Origin: Acidianus brierleyi
GTDB lineage: Archaea; Thermoproteota; Thermoprotei_A; Sulfolobales; Sulfolobaceae
NCBI RefSeq assembly: GCF_003201835.2
Contig: NZ_CP029289.2
Coordinates: forward strand, 1,116,001-1,180,000
DNA: 64,000 nt
Direction: 5' to 3'
The notes below the pieces were generated by a model that worked only from the letters and a program-made list of their open reading frames with translations, was not told where the DNA came from and made no database searches. This document shows, one piece after another, positions 37,039 through 45,305 of the stretch. Position 1 is the stretch's first letter. Each line of letters opens with the position of its first letter. The translations under genes were made by a program, and so were the position numbers.

Positions 37039-37123
37039 TGCGGGGAATGGGATTTGAACCCACGCAGGCCTTCGCCAGTGGAGCCTCAGTCCACCCCCTT
37101 TGGCCTAGCTCGGGCATCCCCGC
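37039..37123 (-). tRNA. tRNA-Leu (anticodon GAG)
   Basis: The minus strand reads as an 85-nt type-II tRNA: 7-bp acceptor stem GCGGGGA/TCCCCGC plus A73, a D arm with CCCGAGC, an anticodon stem GTGGA/TCCAC closing a 7-nt loop CTGAGGC (anticodon GAG), a long variable arm and a T arm GTGGG-TTCAAAT-CCCAT. No intron is visible and CCA is not encoded. It decodes CUC and probably CUU. Confidence 0.9.
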
Positions 37124-37248
37124 ATGATAAAAAATAACAATGATTTAACTAAAAACGTTTTCTATAGTGCGATAAGAAAAGTTATTTAGTAATATATGAT
37201 GTATTATTCTTGATTATACTTCAAAAATTCATAGAATAATGTCAGCAA

Positions 37249-37257
37249 CTTTTTAAC
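37249..37257 (+). promoter_or_regulatory. TATA-like box upstream of the aRF1 gene
   Basis: CTTTTTAAC fits the Sulfolobales TATA consensus better than ATATAT at 37273-37278. A start about 26 nt downstream (near 37280) would place the ATG at 37288 in a nearly leaderless position. It therefore favours that ATG over the CTG at 37310 or the TTG at 37346. Confidence 0.45.
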
Positions 37258-37287
37258 TCCTGCAAAGAATAGATATATTGATCAGGG

Positions 37288-38395
37288 ATGAGTCTTTGAC
37301 AAATATGTCCTGAATAAGCAGGAATTAAAAACAATTCTAAGGGAGTTGAAAAAATGGAGCGCACCAGCTACGGTCTTACTTTCCTTGTATATACCGCCAG
37401 GTAGACCAGTAGCTGATGTTGCTAATATGTTAAGGCAAGAAGCGTCAATTTCTCAGAACATTAAACTGAAACGAACAAGAGACGCAGTAGAATCTGCTAT
37501 TAGTTCAGCTATAGATAGACTGATGTCCTTTAATAAAGTACCAGATAATGGACTTGCTATATTCTGTGGAGAGAATTTTGATACTGAGGAGTTTAAATGT
37601 TATGTCTTCTCTCCTCCAGAAAAAATAACAATTTACTTCTATAGAACTGATAAATATTTCCATACTGAATTTCTTGAAGATATGGTGGAAGAAAGCGAGA
37701 TTTATGGTCTGATAATTGTTGAAAGAGACCAAGCTACTATAGGTATATTAAGAGGATCTAAAATAGAGGTTTTAGAAGAGGCTGAAGGATTTGTACCTGG
37801 TAAACATATGATGGGAGGTCAGTCACAGAGAAGAATTGATAGAATAATTGAAGAAATGTATGACAATTTCCTTAAAGAGACTGGGGAGAAGGTTAATCAT
37901 TATCTCTTACCTTATCTAGAGGAAGGTAAACTTAAGGGCATATTATTAGGAGGTCCAGGTTACGCTAAGAAAGATTTCTACGATGGTGAATATATTGACT
38001 ATAGACTGAAAAAATTAATAATGGAACCTTTAGTGGATATAGGAGATCAAGGAGAAGCAGGATTAAGAGAGATGGTAATGAAATCTAGAGAACTGTTAAA
38101 GAGCCAGAAATATGTTGAAGTGCAGGATCTAATGGAGGAACTTAAATTCCATCTTGCTAAAGACGATGGTCTAATAATATATGGATTGGAAGAAATAAGA
38201 AAAGCTATTGAATTAGGGGCAGTAGACAGTTTAATAGTATATGATGAAGATAATCCAGAATTACAAAAAATTACTCAAGAAGCAGAAAAATATGGTACTA
38301 AAGTATATGTTGTTGGCGACGAACTACCAGAAGCAGAATGGGTAAAGAAAACTTTTGGTGGAGCTGTAGGTAAATTAAGGTATAGAATATCGTAA
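37288..38395 (+). CDS. prf1: Translation termination factor aRF1, with a disrupted or recoded start
   Basis: This aRF1/eRF1-family release factor recognises all stop codons and triggers peptide release. The frame from 37346 encodes 349 residues, with the NIKL(KRTR) motif (NIKS variant) of the codon-reading domain and the GGQ motif in HMMGGQSQRR of the peptidyl-release domain. In the same frame the N-domain helix extends upstream through KQELKTILRELKKW to a stop at 37289, with no ATG, GTG or TTG. The ATG at 37288 reads ATG AGT CTT TGA C; a +1 shift at CTT TGA C enters the aRF1 frame and gives MSLDKYVLNKQELK. Alternatives are a CTG start at 37310, a truncated TTG start at 37346, or a base error. 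The function is firm; the start is not. Confidence 0.85.
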
Positions 38396-38399
38396 AAAA

Positions 38400-39020
38400 T
38401 TATAAGATTTTTCTTCTTTTCATTTCTTCCATTATTTTGCTTAAAGGTATTGGAGGTAAGATACCATAACTATCCTTAAATTCTTTTTCTAATTCTGAAA
38501 TTTCCATGTGTCCTTTTTCGTCCAATATTTTTTTAGTTAAGTTAATTTCGTCTTCCCAATAATTCCATGGGTACATAAACCACGTCCAATCTGTTACGGT
38601 TTCTGCATAAAAATCTGGTTCATACTTGGAAGCAGTTTTTATATGCTGCATAGTAGCTGTTTTAATTTCAGAAGGGTTAAAATTCTCCTTAACATATTTT
38701 TCTGCTATTATAAGGCTATCTCCTGTATCGGTTATATCATCTATTATAATAACTTTTTTTCCACCTAAATCCACCTTAAATGGATACTTTATTTTTGCCT
38801 CTGGAGTGTGGGAAGCAGTAACTACCCAATGCTCAACCTTAATCGAAATTAAGTCGAGAATTCCTAAAACGTCAGCTACTATCCTAGCCGGTACTAATCC
38901 ACCTCTAGCTATAGCTATTATCATATCTGGCGAATAAGAATCTCTAATTTTATCTGCTAATCTTGTAGACCATTCTACTGCTTCTTCCCATTTTACAACC
39001 TTTACGGGAATTTTTGGCAA
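38400..39020 (-). CDS. Phosphoribosyltransferase (Gpt/hypoxanthine-guanine type)
   Basis: This 206-residue type-I phosphoribosyltransferase contains the PRPP motif VIIIDDITDTGDSL near residue 95 and a MIIAIARGGLVPARI hood segment near residue 33. Closest in style to archaeal xanthine/guanine phosphoribosyltransferases that salvage purine bases. It converges with aRF1, with only 4 nt between stops, and diverges from the MTAP gene, another purine-salvage enzyme. Base specificity is not fixed by sequence. Confidence 0.8.
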   Translation of the reverse strand: MPKIPVKVVKWEEAVEWSTRLADKIRDSYSPDMIIAIARGGLVPARIVADVLGILDLISIKVEHWVVTASHTPEAKIKYPFKVDLGGKKVIIIDDITDTGDSLIIAEKYVKENFNPSEIKTATMQHIKTASKYEPDFYAETVTDWTWFMYPWNYWEDEINLTKKILDEKGHMEISELEKEFKDSYGILPPIPLSKIMEEMKRRKIL

Positions 39021-39074
39021 ATTCCTTACCCAAATATTATATTAATAAACATTAATCAAACTTTTGGTTTAGAG

Positions 39075-39082
39075 TTTAATAA
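39075..39082 (+). promoter_or_regulatory. TATA box of the MTAP gene
   Basis: TTTAATAA is centred 26 nt before the ATG at 39104, the expected spacing for a leaderless archaeal transcript, and supports this start. Confidence 0.5.
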
Positions 39083-39103
39083 TCCATTCAATAACATTTC
39101 TTT

Positions 39104-39907
39104 ATGCTAGAATACGAAAAAGTTCCAATAGCGATAATCGGAGGTTCCGGTGTATACGATCCTAAAATTTTTTCAGATACAAAGGAAATAAAAGTGTATA
39201 CTCCTTACGGTGAAACGAGTGACCTTATAACAATAGGTACAGTAGAAGGAAAAAAAGTAGCCTTTCTACCTAGACATGGAAAGAGGCACAGAATACCGCC
39301 TCATAAAATAAATTATAGGGCAAATCTTTGGGCTCTTCATGAACTAGGGGTAAAATGGGTCATTGGCGTCTCTGCGGTAGGAAGCTTAAGAATGGATTAT
39401 AAACCTGGAGATTTTGTAATTCCTGACCAGTTCATTGATATGACCAAAGGAAGACAATACACTTTCTTTGATGGACCAGTAGTAGCTCACGTATCAATGG
39501 CAGATCCTTTTTGTAACCATTTAAGAAAGATTATTATAGATTCTTCAAAAAGTCTAGGAATACCTACTCATGATGTTGGTACGTATATATGTATTGAAGG
39601 GCCAAGATTTTCTACAAGAGCAGAAAGCAGAGTATGGAGGGAGGTTTTTAAAGCTGATATAATAGGAATGACGCTAGTTCCAGAAATTAATTTGGCATGC
39701 GAACTTCAAATGTGTTATTCCACTATAGGTATGGTTACAGATTACGACGTTTTTGCAGATATTCCAGTGACTGCAGAAGAAGTAGGTAAAGTAATGAACG
39801 AAAATTCAGAAAAGGCTAGGAAACTTTTATACGAAGTAATAAAAAGAATTCCAGAAAAACCAGAGGAGTGTTCATGTTGCAATTCTCTAAAGACAGCTCT
39901 AGTATAA
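39104..39907 (+). CDS. mtnP: 5'-methylthioadenosine phosphorylase (MTAP II type)
   Basis: This 267-residue hexameric purine nucleoside phosphorylase cleaves methylthioadenosine to adenine and methylthioribose-1-phosphate in polyamine and methionine salvage. Motifs include GGSGVYDP near residue 13, the phosphate-binding RHGKRHRIPPHKI near residue 60, GTYICIEGPRFSTRAESR near 160 and the substrate aspartate in TDYDVFAD. The C-terminal ECSCC motif matches the CXC disulfide of thermostable MTAP II. It begins an apparent operon with an unknown protein, a prenyl synthase and a RimK-like ligase. Confidence 0.93.
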   Translation: MLEYEKVPIAIIGGSGVYDPKIFSDTKEIKVYTPYGETSDLITIGTVEGKKVAFLPRHGKRHRIPPHKINYRANLWALHELGVKWVIGVSAVGSLRMDYKPGDFVIPDQFIDMTKGRQYTFFDGPVVAHVSMADPFCNHLRKIIIDSSKSLGIPTHDVGTYICIEGPRFSTRAESRVWREVFKADIIGMTLVPEINLACELQMCYSTIGMVTDYDVFADIPVTAEEVGKVMNENSEKARKLLYEVIKRIPEKPEECSCCNSLKTALV

Positions 39908-40653
39908 TTTCAAAGTTAAAGATTAAAGATATTAATCTTGGAAATTATTCCCTAGTAGCTTATGGTAAAGGTATGGAATTACCTGCGTTTACTTATCAGA
40001 GAGCTAAAATTAATCTTGAAGGAAAGATTATAAAAACTATACCTATATATGAATTACTTTTTCTTGAGGACGCTTATGCTGATGAAAAAAATCTCTTAAT
40101 TTTTTTAAACGACGTTTCAGAGTCAAAAGAAGTATTGGATAATTTATGGTCTTTAGGTATAAACGCAGACATTTTTACATGTCAAAAATTAAAGGAAAAA
40201 GGTAATACTAAAATTACTGAATTTGAAGGTGAACTATGTGAAACAAATCTTTCCTTATCTATATTAAATAATATAGCAAAATCATTAAATTCACCTAGAT
40301 CTAAAAGAATCCTTGAAGAACTAGATTTTTCAGATTTGAAAGATTGGATAGAAAAAAAATCTTCTGAAGTGGATTTAAATTTACCAGAAATAATAATTTC
40401 TCCAGTATTATTGCCATCTAAATACTATATAGAGGAAAATTTGGGCAAAATAGTTAAAACTTATTATGATACAAATTTTTCTAATTCCACACTTATATAT
40501 ACTGGGATAGATACATTGGTTATGAGAAGAATTTCGTTTGAGCTCAAAAAGAATAATTATAATGTCAAAGAGCTTCTTCTAGATACTGAGCCTCTTATGG
40601 CACCTATTTATTTAACAATAATATCTTATATTTTAAAAAACAAAATTAAGTGA
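39868..40653 (+). CDS. Hypothetical protein, possible SIS-like fold
   Basis: This protein of about 260 residues overlaps the MTAP 3' end by 40 nt (GTG at 39868 or ATG at 39874). I do not recognise a family. Its Rossmann-like alternation, for example LLIFLNDVSESKEVLDNL near residue 70, and its length recall SIS-domain sugar isomerases, but no catalytic motif is clear. It lies between MTAP and the prenyl synthase in one direction, with 12 nt to the latter, so it is likely cotranscribed. Confidence 0.5.
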   Translation: MFMLQFSKDSSSIISKLKIKDINLGNYSLVAYGKGMELPAFTYQRAKINLEGKIIKTIPIYELLFLEDAYADEKNLLIFLNDVSESKEVLDNLWSLGINADIFTCQKLKEKGNTKITEFEGELCETNLSLSILNNIAKSLNSPRSKRILEELDFSDLKDWIEKKSSEVDLNLPEIIISPVLLPSKYYIEENLGKIVKTYYDTNFSNSTLIYTGIDTLVMRRISFELKKNNYNVKELLLDTEPLMAPIYLTIISYILKNKIK

Positions 40654-40665
40654 GAAGGGATATTT

Positions 40666-41514
40666 GTGGATCTATTAGAGTTTTGGACAAAAAGTAAGGA
40701 AACAATAGACGATCTAGTAGGGAAGTTTATGAATGACCTTAAAGATTGGGAAGTTCTCGAGATGAGTAAATACATTATGCGAGATGGAAAGAGATTTAGA
40801 GGTACGCTTTTGTTTCTTTTAAATAACGCTCTGGGTGGAGATGAAAAAGACGCTTATCCAGGAGCTTTAGCTACTGAAATTTTGCATTCTGCTTCGCTTG
40901 CTTTAGATGATATAGTTGATTACGATGATTATAGGCGAGGAAAAAAAGCTGCTTGGGCTATATACACTAATAGAAGAGTAATTTTTGTATCAAATTTTCT
41001 AATTCCTACAGCTTTGAACATAATTTCGCAGTATGGTGATAGGGCCCTTAATATTAGCATAGAATTATGGAAAGACACCGCTGTAGGAGCTTTAAAAGAT
41101 ATGTATGGAGAAAGTAAAGATTATTTTAAAACTATAGAGTTGAAAACTGCAAGTCTGTTTAAGCTTCCTACGATGCTAGCATCTTTCTCATCTGGTAAAA
41201 GCAACGCAGTAGATTTAACTATGGATTTAGGAAAATATTTAGGAATAATCTATCAATTAGTAGATGATTATGTTGATTGTGTAAAATTGGAAAGAGAAAA
41301 ACTCGTAGGTAGTGCAAAACAACTCTTCCAAATAACTGAGGGAAGAGTTGATTCTTTAGTAGCAGTAGAATTTGATAGGAATAAATCAGAGTATTTAAAA
41401 ATACTAGATTCGTTACCTATTGAAGAAAATTATAAAGATTCTTTATCCTCGTTACCTGATTTTTTAGCATATGGTTTACTGTCAGAAGCGGGAATAAAAA
41501 ATAAAATGTTTTAG
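40666..41514 (+). CDS. Polyprenyl diphosphate synthase
   Basis: This 282-residue trans-isoprenyl diphosphate synthase makes a linear prenyl chain for archaeal lipids or quinones. The first aspartate-rich motif is DDIVDYDDYRRG (residues about 85-96) and the second is LVDDYVD near residue 205; the KRFRGTL motif near residue 45 binds diphosphate. It starts with GTG at 40666. It is shorter than the 320-330 residue geranylgeranyl synthases of this group. Chain length cannot be told from these motifs. A GGTGA motif lies 15 nt after its stop, before the next gene. Confidence 0.85.
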   Translation: MDLLEFWTKSKETIDDLVGKFMNDLKDWEVLEMSKYIMRDGKRFRGTLLFLLNNALGGDEKDAYPGALATEILHSASLALDDIVDYDDYRRGKKAAWAIYTNRRVIFVSNFLIPTALNIISQYGDRALNISIELWKDTAVGALKDMYGESKDYFKTIELKTASLFKLPTMLASFSSGKSNAVDLTMDLGKYLGIIYQLVDDYVDCVKLEREKLVGSAKQLFQITEGRVDSLVAVEFDRNKSEYLKILDSLPIEENYKDSLSSLPDFLAYGLLSEAGIKNKMF

Positions 41515-41540
41515 GTTGCGTTAAATCTTGGTGAAGATTT

Positions 41541-42425
41541 ATAAAAATTGCAGTTATTCACGAATCTCAAAAAGTTACTGAAGCTTCTAAACAACTACTT
41601 CTCGAGATAAAGAATAGAGGTCATAATGCTTACTATATAAGACCATCAAAATTAAACGGAATAATAGATAAACAAGGAATAAGATTTACATACGTAGGAA
41701 AAGAAGTAAATATAGATGGAGGAATTCTAAGAAATCTAGGGTTTATTCTAACCACAGAGCAATTAATGAAAAGAGTTGACGTTTTAGAGGAGATGGAAAA
41801 AAGTGGTATAAACATAATAAATAAGCCCTCTTCAATGCTATTGGCAAGAGACAAATTCGAGAGCCTAATAAAATTAAGAAAGCATGGAATTCCTGTTCCA
41901 GAGACAGCAATAGTAGAGGATCCTTTTGAGGCAATGAGACTTACACAAGAATGGGGAGAAGTTGTAATAAAACCAGTAGTAGGAAGCCTAGGATTAGGAT
42001 CTGTAAAAGCCAGCGATCCAGATATAGTATTTAGAATAGCTAAGTCTATTCTTTCAGTGAATCAACCAGTTTACATTCAGAAATACGTGAAAAAGCCCGA
42101 TAGAGACATTAGATCGTTCGTAGTAGGTGATAAAGTTATAGGAACAGTGTACAGGATTTCTCAGGGAAGTTGGAAAACTAACGTAGCCCAAGGAGCAATA
42201 ACGCAAGTATTAGCTCCTAGTAAGGAAATAATAGAAATGAGCATAAAGGCTACTCAGATTTTAGGGCTTGATTACTCAGGGATCGATATAGTTGAAGATA
42301 TAGATGGAGGTTATAAGATTTTAGAAGTTAATGGCGCACCATTATGGAAGGGCTTTATGAGTGCCACTTCAATAAATCCAGCTAAATATATAGTGGATCA
42401 TGTAATAGAAAAAGCTAAGAAATGA
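41541..42425 (+). CDS. RimK-like ATP-grasp ligase, apparently with an AUA start
   Basis: This ATP-grasp protein of about 294 residues belongs to the RimK/LysX/MptN group, which join an amino acid to a carboxylate. Visible motifs include VVIKPVVGSLGLGSV near residue 135, the YIQKYVKKPDRDIRSFVVG segment and the metal site DYSGIDIVED...LEVNGAPLW near 245-275. In frame there is no ATG, GTG or TTG until 41766, which would remove the N-terminal domain. A GGTGA ribosome-binding motif (41530-41534) sits 6 nt before the ATA at 41541, giving a product (M)KIAVIHES. The substrate is unknown. It is the last gene of the MTAP-prenyl synthase group. Confidence 0.75.
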   Translation: MKIAVIHESQKVTEASKQLLLEIKNRGHNAYYIRPSKLNGIIDKQGIRFTYVGKEVNIDGGILRNLGFILTTEQLMKRVDVLEEMEKSGINIINKPSSMLLARDKFESLIKLRKHGIPVPETAIVEDPFEAMRLTQEWGEVVIKPVVGSLGLGSVKASDPDIVFRIAKSILSVNQPVYIQKYVKKPDRDIRSFVVGDKVIGTVYRISQGSWKTNVAQGAITQVLAPSKEIIEMSIKATQILGLDYSGIDIVEDIDGGYKILEVNGAPLWKGFMSATSINPAKYIVDHVIEKAKK

Positions 42426-42475
42426 GGAAAAAAGCAAACCGTCTGAAAAAATGATGTAGAGCTCTCGCCCTGATC
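42421..42475 (+). ncRNA. C/D box small RNA
   Basis: The plus strand reads in order: C box ATGAGGA (42422-42428), 14-nt guide region, D' box CTGA (42443-42446), 4 nt, C' box ATGATGT (42451-42457), 12-nt guide AGAGCTCTCGCC, D box CTGA (42470-42473). The architecture is that of an archaeal 2'-O-methylation guide RNA of about 55 nt. It overlaps the stop of the RimK-like gene and the stop of the convergent Lrp gene. Targets were not determined. Confidence 0.7.
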
Positions 42476-42938
42476 ACTTTTCGTCTTCATCAAACATTCT
42501 TTTTTCCTTTATTGTTCTTAAAACAAACATAGTATAGGTAGATGTAATTCCTGGCATATTACCTAACTTGTCTAGTACTTTAGCGAGTTCTTCCTTACTT
42601 GAAACTCTTACTTTTAGTAAAGCATAATATTCCCCAGTAACATCATAAATTTCATATATTTCTTTCATATCATATATTTCTTTCAGTATTTCTTCATATC
42701 TCTTGGGATCTGCTTTTATAAGAACGAAAGCTAATACGTTTAAACCTACTTTCTCTAAATTGACTTCTATTGAAAAATTCTTTATTACGCCAGATTCTCT
42801 TAATCGCTTTAATCTCATATGAATAGTTGATTCACTTAAATTCAGCATCTTAGCTAACTTTGAATATGATATTCTTGAATCCTGTTGTAAGATGGAAAGT
42901 ATTTTCTTATCTACATCATCAAGATAATAGAAATCCAT
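42474..42938 (-). CDS. Lrp/AsnC-family transcriptional regulator
   Basis: This 154-residue regulator has an N-terminal winged helix with the sequence LDDVDKKILSILQQDSRISY and recognition helix SESTIHMRLKRL near residues 33-44. A RAM/AsnC effector domain follows (residues about 70-150), with the VTGEYYALLKV ligand/oligomer region. These proteins act as feast/famine regulators binding amino acids. The end overlaps the adjoining FAD reductase gene by 1 nt, so the two are in an operon. The effector is unknown. Confidence 0.85.
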   Translation of the reverse strand: MDFYYLDDVDKKILSILQQDSRISYSKLAKMLNLSESTIHMRLKRLRESGVIKNFSIEVNLEKVGLNVLAFVLIKADPKRYEEILKEIYDMKEIYEIYDVTGEYYALLKVRVSSKEELAKVLDKLGNMPGITSTYTMFVLRTIKEKRMFDEDEK

Positions 42939-43927
42939 TAAAAAATCATCCTCCCGAATAATTTAAGCAAATCTATTTTAGTGAAATCCCCCATGGCGAA
43001 TTTTATTACCAAATCTGGATCTGCCTTCAATAATACCCTCTCTAAACCTTTTATAGAATTAGATTTCTTTGCGGACTTAATAACGCTAGAGTGAGTCTTA
43101 AGACTAGAATATAGCCTGCTTTTTTTGAATTCTTCTTTAAAATCTTTATTTTCTAATAAAGAATCGGCTAAGATTTTAGACGATATTATAGAAGGTCTTA
43201 TTCCCTCACCGGTAACTGCATATACTGTACCCAATGCCTCACCCACATATTCACCATTTAATCTTTCTTCTAATACCCCATAATCGTTAACCCTAGCTCC
43301 TTGAAACCTCTTTATTTTGCCTTTAACTAAGGAGTTTAGCTTTTCTTTTAAGAAATCCACTTTTGCGTAACCGCCTATGCCTATTTTTGAGCCTCCTTCT
43401 TCTGGAAATACCCATCCATAGCCTAGTAAGTCACTATAAAAATACATTTCTACAATTTCAGGATCTATGTTATAATCTGTAATATACTGAATAGCTGGTA
43501 TGGTTGTTTCACTGGGCAAAGAATAATGTCCATTTGCAAATATTACCTTATCCGCATATTCTTCTTTTCCATTTATAAGAATTTTTCCTTCTTTTGAAAC
43601 TACCTTAGAATTTAATCTTAAATCTATATTTTCGGATAGTATTTTTAGAAATAAAGGTTTATTTATTATATATCCTAATTTTTCTTTTTTTCTTATATCG
43701 TATAATAACTTGTTATCTAAATAAATCTTAAACCCCTTAATTTCACTTATAATACTTTCCTTTGGAACATGTATAATTTTTTCAATATCAGAAAGAACTC
43801 CCCAAGCACATGGTTTTAAACCTAAAGATCCTAGACCTTCATAGACTGTCGCATCAATTCTAGTACCCTTTAAAAATAGGGCTAGAGAAATGCCTGCTGG
43901 GCCTCCACCTACTATTGCAAGCTTCAT
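42938..43927 (-). CDS. Geranylgeranyl reductase-family FAD-dependent protein
   Basis: This 329-residue flavoprotein has the dinucleotide-binding GGGPAGISLALFL loop near residue 8 and the family's PCAWGVLS sequence near residue 36, which corresponds to the conserved P-C-G/A-x-G motif of geranylgeranyl reductases. It also has a VTGEGIRPSI FAD-contact motif near 265. It is shorter and more diverged than the canonical enzyme at 46330-47688, so it may act on another prenyl or carotenoid-like substrate. It is cotranscribed with the Lrp regulator. Confidence 0.72.
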   Translation of the reverse strand: MKLAIVGGGPAGISLALFLKGTRIDATVYEGLGSLGLKPCAWGVLSDIEKIIHVPKESIISEIKGFKIYLDNKLLYDIRKKEKLGYIINKPLFLKILSENIDLRLNSKVVSKEGKILINGKEEYADKVIFANGHYSLPSETTIPAIQYITDYNIDPEIVEMYFYSDLLGYGWVFPEEGGSKIGIGGYAKVDFLKEKLNSLVKGKIKRFQGARVNDYGVLEERLNGEYVGEALGTVYAVTGEGIRPSIISSKILADSLLENKDFKEEFKKSRLYSSLKTHSSVIKSAKKSNSIKGLERVLLKADPDLVIKFAMGDFTKIDLLKLFGRMIF

Positions 43928-43934
43928 TTCCTAA

Positions 43935-44462
43935 TCACTCTTTAAAATAAAGATAGGCTATTATTCCTAAGGCAACAAATCCTGAATATATTATTATAAG
44001 CTCGTAGAAGTTATGGAAAAATCTTCCTACTATTGCTCCTATTATTACAACTATTAGAAAAGCTACATATCCATTAGCGAACTTTAATACGTTCTTTTGG
44101 AAGAACTTTCCTAAGAATAATCTTGCAACGAAATAAAAGCTTACAAAGAAAGGTATAGATTCTACTAATGCTACGCCGGCATAAGCTCTAGGTTTAAGAG
44201 GAAGAGTTAAGAAGACTGCCATTGCTAAACCAAAGGCAAAAATTCCCGTAAAATATAAGGCTATTATAGCATTATTTGAGTTTTCCCAAGGTCTATATTG
44301 AGCAAACAAGTAAATTACTATAGCAAGACCTACTATTGATGCTCCCAAATAACCATAAAAAGAGTGAAGAAAAGCCGGAATAGTTGGCAACAGTATAAGT
44401 AAAATTGAAATTCCTGCTGTTTCGGACTGTTTCATTTTTTGCTCTTGCTTATTAGTTAACAA
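43935..44462 (-). CDS. Hypothetical integral membrane protein
   Basis: This 175-residue protein has six apparent hydrophobic helices (about residues 17-35, 37-53, 66-88, 95-115, 130-147 and 152-172) with short loops; an ATG at 44435 would give an alternative, shorter start. I recognise no family. It is upstream of the FAD reductase in the same direction, 7 nt away, so it belongs to that operon. Confidence 0.55.
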   Translation of the reverse strand: MLTNKQEQKMKQSETAGISILLILLPTIPAFLHSFYGYLGASIVGLAIVIYLFAQYRPWENSNNAIIALYFTGIFAFGLAMAVFLTLPLKPRAYAGVALVESIPFFVSFYFVARLFLGKFFQKNVLKFANGYVAFLIVVIIGAIVGRFFHNFYELIIIYSGFVALGIIAYLYFKE

Positions 44463-44477
44463 AAATAAAAATAACTA

Positions 44478-45305
44478 ATGGTAATATATCTTGTGAAGTA
44501 CAAGCAACCAATACTTTTAATTCATGGTGGAGCTGGAAGTTGGGAAACAAAGGATGCTAACATAGTAAATAGAGAAATTGAAAAAGCGTTAGATTATGGT
44601 TATGATCAATTCTCTACTGGAAGTTCTATTGAGGCAGTAGTTGAAAGTATATCGTATATGGAGGATTCTGGATACTTTGACGCTGGTAAAGGGAGCTATA
44701 AAAACGCAAAAGGAGAAATAGAAATGGATGCGGGTATTATGCATGGAAATAATTATAGTGTTGGTGCTGTAGCTGCGGTAAAGGTAAAGAATCCAATAAA
44801 AGAAGCATTAAAGGTCATGTTAGATGGTAGACATGTTCTTATGACTGGTAAAGTCGAAGAGGTAATTCCTTCAGAAAAGGCAATTCACTACGGTGATACC
44901 GTAGGCGCAGTAGCATTAGATAAAGATGGAAATATAGTAGCTGGAACTAGCACTGGAGGTATCAACGGCAAACTTCCAGGGAGAATAGGGGATTCACCAA
45001 TTCCTGGTGCAGGATATTACGCTACAAATAACGTTGCGGTTTCAAGCACTGGTATTGGGGAAATAATACTCAAAATACTCCCTGCTAAAGAAGTAGATAT
45101 GTTAGTTTCGATGGGATTTCCTATATGCGATGTTGTAAAAAGTGTTATAGATAAAATAACATCGATATTTGGGAAAAATAATATTGGCATGATAGCTATA
45201 GATAAAAGAGGATTCGCTACAGCATACTATAACACCAGAGGAATGCCTCGCGGAATCAAAAATCCAGAGGGGAAGAAAATATTGATGTTTGAAGGTGAAA
45301 TATAA
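44478..45305 (+). CDS. Isoaspartyl peptidase / L-asparaginase (Ntn hydrolase)
   Basis: This 275-residue plant-type asparaginase/isoaspartyl aminopeptidase is made as a precursor and self-cleaves before the catalytic threonine in HYGDTVGAVAL near residue 140. The N-terminal HGGAGSW oxyanion-type loop near residue 15 and SVGAVAAV near residue 95 agree. It degrades asparagine or beta-aspartyl peptides. Its TAA overlaps the next start by 1 nt (TAATG). Confidence 0.88.
   Translation: MVIYLVKYKQPILLIHGGAGSWETKDANIVNREIEKALDYGYDQFSTGSSIEAVVESISYMEDSGYFDAGKGSYKNAKGEIEMDAGIMHGNNYSVGAVAAVKVKNPIKEALKVMLDGRHVLMTGKVEEVIPSEKAIHYGDTVGAVALDKDGNIVAGTSTGGINGKLPGRIGDSPIPGAGYYATNNVAVSSTGIGEIILKILPAKEVDMLVSMGFPICDVVKSVIDKITSIFGKNNIGMIAIDKRGFATAYYNTRGMPRGIKNPEGKKILMFEGEI

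Noticed and set aside
37346..38395. TTG at 37346 as the plain start of aRF1
   Set aside because: It would remove the first N-domain helix that is encoded in frame upstream, has no ribosome-binding motif and lies about 90 nt from the best TATA box. It is kept only as an alternative.
41766..42425. ATG at 41766 as the start of the RimK-like gene
   Set aside because: The upstream 75 codons of the same frame encode a normal N-terminal domain of the family, and a GGTGA motif points at 41541.
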